This document shows positions 59,410 to 64,000 of a stretch of DNA of 64,000 nucleotides, piece by piece. Origin of the DNA: Betaproteobacteria bacterium HGW-Betaproteobacteria-4 (lineage in GTDB: Bacteria; Pseudomonadota; Gammaproteobacteria; Burkholderiales; Rhodocyclaceae); NCBI GenBank assembly GCA_002840785.1, contig PHCH01000001.1, forward strand, positions 62,001 through 126,000, in the 5' to 3' direction. A program made the position numbers and the translations under genes. Below the pieces are notes generated by a model. It worked only from the letters and a program-made list of their open reading frames with translations. It was not told the DNA's origin and did no database searches. Position 1 is the first letter of the stretch. The number at the start of each line of letters is the position of its first letter.

Positions 59410-60056
59410 GCGCCCGCGACGACATCCTCGGGCGCGTCCGACGCGGCGTTGGCAAGGACGATTTTGCCGGGCGCCGGGCCGCCGCCGTCGCCTCGTTGAC
59501 AACAGCCGAGCGCGGGCCGCAGCCGGTCATCGGCGCCGATCTCGTCGGCCGCTTCCGGGCCAAGGCCGAATACCTGGCAAGCACCGTCGCGGCTGTGTCC
59601 TCTCCGGCCCAGGTGCCGGTAACCGTGGCCGCCTACCTGGTGGCGAACGGGCTGGCTGCCGAGGCGGTGGCGACGGCCGATGTCGGCGGCCTTGACTGGG
59701 CGGCCAGCGGCCTCACCGTCGCCGCGCGTCCTGCGGTCGACGCCGATAAAACTGGCATTTCCGGCTGCTTCTGCGCCATCGCCGAAACCGGCACGCTCAT
59801 GCTGCTCTCCGGCCCGCAAACCCCGGCCACCGTCAGCCTGCTGCCGGAAACCCACATCGCGCTGGTCGAGGTGTCGCGCATCGTCGCCACCATGGAAGAC
59901 GCCTTCGCACTCCTTCGGGCCGAACGCGGCAGCCTGCCGCGCGCCGTCAATTTCATCTCCGGTCCTTCGCGCACCGGCGACATCGAACAAACCATCGTCC
60001 TCGGCGCCCACGGGCCGTGCCGGGTGCATCTGATCCTGATCGGAGAAACATCATGA
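59406..60056 (+). CDS. lutC: LutC-like LUD-domain protein
   Basis: A 216-residue protein with the LUD domain: SARDDILGRVRRGV at the start, then KTGISGCFCAIAETGTLMLLSGPQTPATVSLLPETHIALVEVSRIV and RAVNFISGPSRTGDIEQTIVLGAHGPCRVHLILIGE. It completes the LutABC set, although an ALDH-like and a hydroxyacid dehydrogenase gene separate it from lutB. Starts and stops overlap on both sides, so the operon is transcribed as a unit. Confidence 0.9.
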   Translation: MSARDDILGRVRRGVGKDDFAGRRAAAVASLTTAERGPQPVIGADLVGRFRAKAEYLASTVAAVSSPAQVPVTVAAYLVANGLAAEAVATADVGGLDWAASGLTVAARPAVDADKTGISGCFCAIAETGTLMLLSGPQTPATVSLLPETHIALVEVSRIVATMEDAFALLRAERGSLPRAVNFISGPSRTGDIEQTIVLGAHGPCRVHLILIGETS

Positions 60057-60268
60057 GCATCACCTTTGCCATCCGCGGCGAATACATCCAACTCGACCAA
60101 CTGCTCAAGGCCACCGGCCTGTGCGAATCGGGCGGCGCAGCGCATGCCGCCATCGCCGAAGGGCGGGTGAAAGTCGATGCTACGGTCGACACGAGAAAAC
60201 GGGCAAAAATGAAACCCGGTCAGGTCGTCAGTTTTGCTGGTGAAGAAGTGGTGCTGGTCGCCGAATAG
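60053..60268 (+). CDS. S4-domain RNA-binding protein (YbcJ-like)
   Basis: A 71-residue protein consisting of a single S4 fold: IQLDQLLKATGLCESGGAAHAAIAEGRVKVDATVDTRKRAKMKPGQVVSFAGEEVVLV. Such YbcJ/YaaA-like proteins bind structured RNA; the client is unknown. Its ATG overlaps the lutC stop, so it is the last gene of the operon, probably by chance of position. Confidence 0.88.
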   Translation: MSITFAIRGEYIQLDQLLKATGLCESGGAAHAAIAEGRVKVDATVDTRKRAKMKPGQVVSFAGEEVVLVAE

Positions 60269-60292
60269 CGCTGTTACGGCGAGCCTTCACCG

Positions 60293-60637
60293 CTACAGTC
60301 GGATTCCCTCGCGGGCGATGTTTTCCAGCAGGCGAGGGTTTGAATAGGCCTCGGGGTGCGCCCACTCGGCGAGCCACACCGGTAGCGGCGAAACATTGAT
60401 GCCGGTGTCCAGCAGCACATCGTAGGCGATATCCGACATTTCCAGTTTGGTCGGCAGCAACTTGCCCGGTTCGCCGCGTAGCAGCACGGCCACGTCGGCG
60501 TCGCTGTCCGGCGAAAAGTCTCCACGCGCCCGGCTGCCGAAAAGAATGGCTTCGGCGACGTCGAACTGCGCTCGCACGCGCTCAAGAAAAGCGTGTGCGG
60601 CAAAGTCGGTGGCGGGGTCGAGTTGGCGCGTGTTCAT
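60293..60637 (-). CDS. MNT-type nucleotidyltransferase
   Basis: A 114-residue minimal nucleotidyltransferase with the GSRARGDFSPDSDADVAV motif (GS and DxD metal ligands). Such proteins are usually the antitoxin or modifying half of HEPN-MNT pairs, which AMPylate the HEPN RNase. No HEPN gene is adjacent: upstream on the same strand is the restriction enzyme gene, downstream the converging S4 gene. The ATG at 60637 (MNTRQLDPATDF) is chosen. Confidence 0.82.
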   Translation of the reverse strand: MNTRQLDPATDFAAHAFLERVRAQFDVAEAILFGSRARGDFSPDSDADVAVLLRGEPGKLLPTKLEMSDIAYDVLLDTGINVSPLPVWLAEWAHPEAYSNPRLLENIAREGIRL

Positions 60638-60905
60638 GTTGCAACACATGGCACAAATCATCCCACCCAACCGCCGTCCGACTGCTTGGCGCGGCCGAGG
60701 GCGGCGAGCATGGCGAGGATTTCGGGGAGGCGTTTTTTCCAGGGGCCTTTGCCGGTGAAGCGGGCGGCGAGGGCGGGTTCGTCCTGGGGTGTGGGGGTGA
60801 GTGCGTCGGCGATGGCGCGGACTTGTTCGGGCAGGGTGGGCGGCCAGGGGCGTTTTTCGGTGGGTTTGGGGGGGATTGCTGCGGTCGACGGGGAATTGTC
60901 GGGCA

Positions 60906-60938
60906 ATTCCATTTTTGCCTGTTTTTCCCGGTTGACCG
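60906..60938 (-). repeat. Dispersed CGGTCAACCGG + A-rich tail repeat, copy 3
   Basis: On the minus strand the core (60938-60928) is followed by GAAAAACAGGCAAAAATGGAAT. It is in frame inside the restriction-modification gene (STVNREKQAKMEL). Confidence 0.5.
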
Positions 60939-63080
60939 TGGAAGACGGGTTCTGGAAGTCGGGGCGGAGCCAGCGGATGTGGCCGGTGGCTTCTTCGCGG
61001 CTGCGTTCGGCGTTGAGGGCGACGAGGCGGTCGAGGAGGGCGTCGGTGGCGGTTGGCGCGAGGTCTGGCCAGCCGTAGGCGGCGAGGACGGCGGTGTCGA
61101 GTTCGTCGTGGAGTTGGCGGAGGACGGCGACGAGGCCGGTTTCGTGGATGGTCTTGTCCTTGGCGGTGAGCGGTTCGCCGCTGCGCAGTTTGGCCAGCAC
61201 GTTGTACATGCCGGTCAGCGTCAGGTCCGGGTGGGCGGCTTGCTGGCGCTTGCGGTGGGTGTCGAGTTGCTCGGCGAGGGCGGCGATGCGGGCTTGTTGC
61301 TCGGGGCTGGCGGCAGGGAAGGGGAACGTGTCAAAGCAGCGAGAATTGTTGTAGCGTGGCCGATCTTCTAGGGTGCCGCCTTGGGCGAGAGCCCAGACTT
61401 GATGCACGTGACTCGATAGCACACCCAAAGAATAGGCTTTGTCACTTGCTAAACAAACAATCTCGCTTTCTGCGCAACAAGGGGTTGTCAGGAATGTGAA
61501 TACGCGATGCTTGGCAGTGCGCGGAGTAGCTATAAAGCGTTGCAGGCCTGCAAGAGCTACACGAAGGTCTTTTCTTGGCTCGCCGAAAATCCACCAATTT
61601 TCACGGTAGGTCGACCGATTGTTTTGGTCCCGCTCTGGTTTGACACGCTCTAGAACCCACTGGTAAGCCGCCGGAAACGTTTGACGGGCTTCTTCTGCGG
61701 TTAGGCCGAAAAAGTCTATTACATAGTCACCCAGCCCTCCTTGGGCCAAGCCGCGTGATGTTACAAACGGAACAAGGTGCTTGCAGCGGTCTGTACCAAA
61801 GCCGAGACTAGCTGCCTTTTCAATTGTTACTACAAATCCTTGTCCATGCAGTTTCACTCCCATGCTGCTCAGACCGCCGTTAGCAGCAAGCTTGGTCGCG
61901 GAAGCTACATTGGCACCGATCCTTAAGTCCGCGTGAATGCAGCCGGTTTTTGCCGTTAATTCGACATGTACCGCGTCATCGTCATTGCCGCCTTCGACAA
62001 CGACCGTTTCCAGCACACCCGGGGCGTCGCCGGGTTGGCCGACGGTCATCGCGATGCGCACGGCGGCGCCGCTGGCGGCGTCGACCCACGGGTGGTCGGG
62101 GATGGCCCAGGCGATCGCCAGGGGCGGCTGGGCGTTGAGGTGGTGTTCGAGGACGCGGCGGTTGAAGGTTTGCTTGAGGCTGTTGGTGGTGATGAAGCCG
62201 AAGCGCTGGACTTGGCCGCGGCGGGTGAGGTCGGCGGCGTGGTGCCACCAGAACATGACGAAATCGGCGGATTCGGGGACGGCCGGCCAGGCGGCGCGCA
62301 GGGCTTCGGTGTAGCCGTCGCCGAGGGCCTGGCGCATGGCGGCGGCGCCGATGAAGGGGGGGTTGCCGACGATGTAGTCGGCCTGCGGCCAGGTGGCGGG
62401 GCGCGGGTTGGTGTAGCGTTCGCGCGGGATTTGGGCGGCTTCGTCGGGCACGAGTTCGCCGGTGACGGGGTGGGGTTTGGTGCTGCGGCCGTCCCAGCGG
62501 GTGAGCGGCTTGCCGCTGTCGTCGGTGGCGAAGGCGATGGCGTCGGCGCTGAGCACGGCGTCGCGGCATTCGATGTTCTTGAAGTCGCGCAGGATGGGGC
62601 TGGGCGGCAGGCCGCTGCCCTGGGTGCGGAAGTTGGTGCGGGTCGACGGTGAGGCCTTCGACTTCGAGGCGTTGTTGCGTGTCGCCAAGCTGGGCGAGGG
62701 TGTCGAGGACTTCGCCTTCGAGCCGCTTCATGTGTTCGAGCGTGACGTAGAGGAAGTTGCCGGAGCCGCAGGCGGGGTCGAGGACGCGGGTGGTGCACAG
62801 CTTGTGGTGCCAGGCGCGGACGAGGTCAGCGGCGTCTTTGAGTTTGCCTTCGTTGGCGAGCAGCAGGGCGGCGGCCTGGGTGTCGTGCCAGTTGGCGCGC
62901 AGTGGCTCGATGACGGTGGGCAGGACGAGGCGGTCGACGTAGGCGCGCGGGGTATAGTGGGCGCCGAGGTCGTGGCGTTCGAGCGGGTTGAGGGCGCTTT
63001 CGAGCAGGGTGCCGAAGATGGCGGGTTCGACTTCGGCCCAGTCGGCTTGGGCGGCTTCGAGCATAAGTTCGATTTGCCCA

Positions 63081-63113
63081 CGGTCAACCGGTAAAACTTC
63101 GGGATTTTTAAAG
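63081..63113 (+). repeat. Dispersed CGGTCAACCGG + A-rich tail repeat, copy 4
   Basis: The core at 63081-63091 is followed by TAAAACTTCGGGATTTTTAAAG. It lies on the plus strand inside the minus-strand restriction-modification gene (EVLPVDRGQ). Confidence 0.45.
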
Positions 63114-64000
63114 AGCTTGCCGTTGAAGCGCGGCAGCTGGGCGCGGATGGCGACGGAGAATTTGCCTTCATCCATGGCTTTCCACAACTCGGCGACGAGG
63201 GGAACGAATTGTTCCGGCGCTTTTTGCAGAGTTTTGAGCAGGCCGGTGAAGGCGCCTTCGTTGTCGACCTTGGGCAGCAGGCCGACGTCTTCGGCGAACA
63301 TGGAAAACAGGCAGCGGGAGAGGAAGGCGGCGACGCGTTCGGGCTGGTATCTGCCTTCGAGGGACTGGGCGACGCGGGCGAGGCGGACGGCGATTTCGCG
63401 CGTGGCGCGGGCGGTGCGGCGGGCCGGGTCGAGGCTGTGCGGGTCGTGCCAGACGGCCTGGAGGCGGGCGCGGATTTCCGGCTTGCTGAGGTCGTCGAGC
63501 CGGATGCGGTGGCTGCGCGGGTCGGGGAAGGGCGTGTAGCTGCCGCCGGTGCAGGTGAATTCGGCGTAGAGCTCGATGACGTTGCCGACGTCGAGGACGA
63601 CGAGGAAGGGCGGCCGGCCTTCGTCGGCGGGCAGGTGGCGGGCGTAGTTTTCAGCCTGGCCACGGGCCCGGAGCAGGGCGTCGTCGAACTGGCGGGTTTC
63701 AGAGCCGGCGCGGATTTTCTTGGCTTCGCCGATGAAGCTGCCGCGTTTGTAGCAGTCGATGAAGCCGTTGCTGGTGCTGCCGTCGCCGTGATGGAAGATG
63801 ACGCGGCGCTCGAAAACGTACGGGTTGTCGCGGGTGTCTTCGTTGGCGGGCTGGGGGCTGTCGACGTCAAGCAAGGCGCAGAGGTCGGCGATGAAAAGCT
63901 GGTAATTGGCGCGCTCGGAGCCGCCGGCCGCCCGCCAGCGGGCAAGGAAGGTGTCGATTTGCATGATGGCGGGATTTTAGCCGGGCATTTGGCGGCTGGG

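Larger units (their letters stand above)
60658..63964 (-). pseudogene. MmeI-like type IIL restriction-modification enzyme, frame broken in the methylase core
   Basis: A single-chain restriction-methylation enzyme. From 63964: an N-terminal nuclease with [16 protein letters not shown] (PD-(D/E)xK), a helical linker, and the methylase motif [19 protein letters not shown]. The frame changes at about 62650-62690; the other frame continues with [15 protein letters not shown], motif [17 protein letters not shown], a target-recognition domain and a C-terminal part to 60658. Between VDPHQL and NFRTQG about 25-30 residues normally encoding the segment before motif IV (GIELNPRAAxIAxLVLWIG-like) are missing. 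As read, neither half would be active. Two dispersed-repeat copies lie inside (60906, 63081). Confidence 0.82.

Noticed and set aside
58252-59502. Long minus-strand frame of 416 codons in the lut operon
   Set aside because: Antisense to the hydroxyacid dehydrogenase gene; no start site or domain.
1-64000. CRISPR array
   Set aside because: No series of short, regularly spaced direct repeats was found on either strand.

Overview
The sequence looks like a Betaproteobacterium of the Rhodocyclales (Dechloromonas/Azonexus-like). This is inferred from the high-GC, tightly overlapping backbone genes, the order PP0621-pilS-pilR-ampD-aminotransferase beside a tRNA-Pro 3' end, the GTP-type PEP carboxykinase next to maeB, and a lutABC-like lactate operon. 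No ribosomal RNA, complete tRNA or CRISPR array was seen.

Layout. 1-3378: tonB, a wrecked TonB-dependent receptor, and a NarX/NarL-like two-component pair in one overlapping operon. 3358-34100: a large, much rearranged catabolic region. It holds a DUF1302/DUF1329/YCF48/RND envelope module, two KstD-like flavin dehydrogenases, three SnoaL/NTF2-like proteins, an SMP-30-like lactonase, ETF-ubiquinone oxidoreductase with EtfBA, a class I P450 with its reductase, ferredoxin and rubredoxin, an acetoacetate-decarboxylase-like protein and several regulators. Together these fit uptake and oxidation of a steroid-like or other polycyclic alicyclic compound, with electrons passed to quinone through ETF. 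Among them lie many broken pieces: decarboxylase-like fragments, tetR 5' ends, an SDR remnant, and IS3, IS5, IS6, IS1182-like and ISL3 fragments. One intact IS3 element has a 4-bp target duplication. 34100-36725: debris with two inverted copies of a divergent promoter region.

36725-44203: an AT-richer block. It carries a 1807-residue giant protein with one complete tyrosine-recombinase active site and one or two further degenerate recombinase-like modules, two unknown genes on the same strand, and next to the start of the giant gene a 24-bp copy of a tRNA-Pro 3' end. This is the integration edge of a genomic island. 44229-64000: backbone with pilSR, ampD, an aminotransferase, pckG, maeB, a D,D-endopeptidase, an iclR-lut locus, a small S4 protein, a nucleotidyltransferase and an MmeI-like restriction-modification enzyme.

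The main novelty candidates are (1) the giant multi-module recombinase and its neighbours and (2) a leader motif of about 76-85 nt with mutually exclusive hairpins, found three times upstream of catabolic genes. Several backbone genes (the receptor, pckG, lutA, the restriction-modification enzyme) carry deletions or frameshifts. These could be real decay or consensus/assembly errors, and reads are needed to tell.
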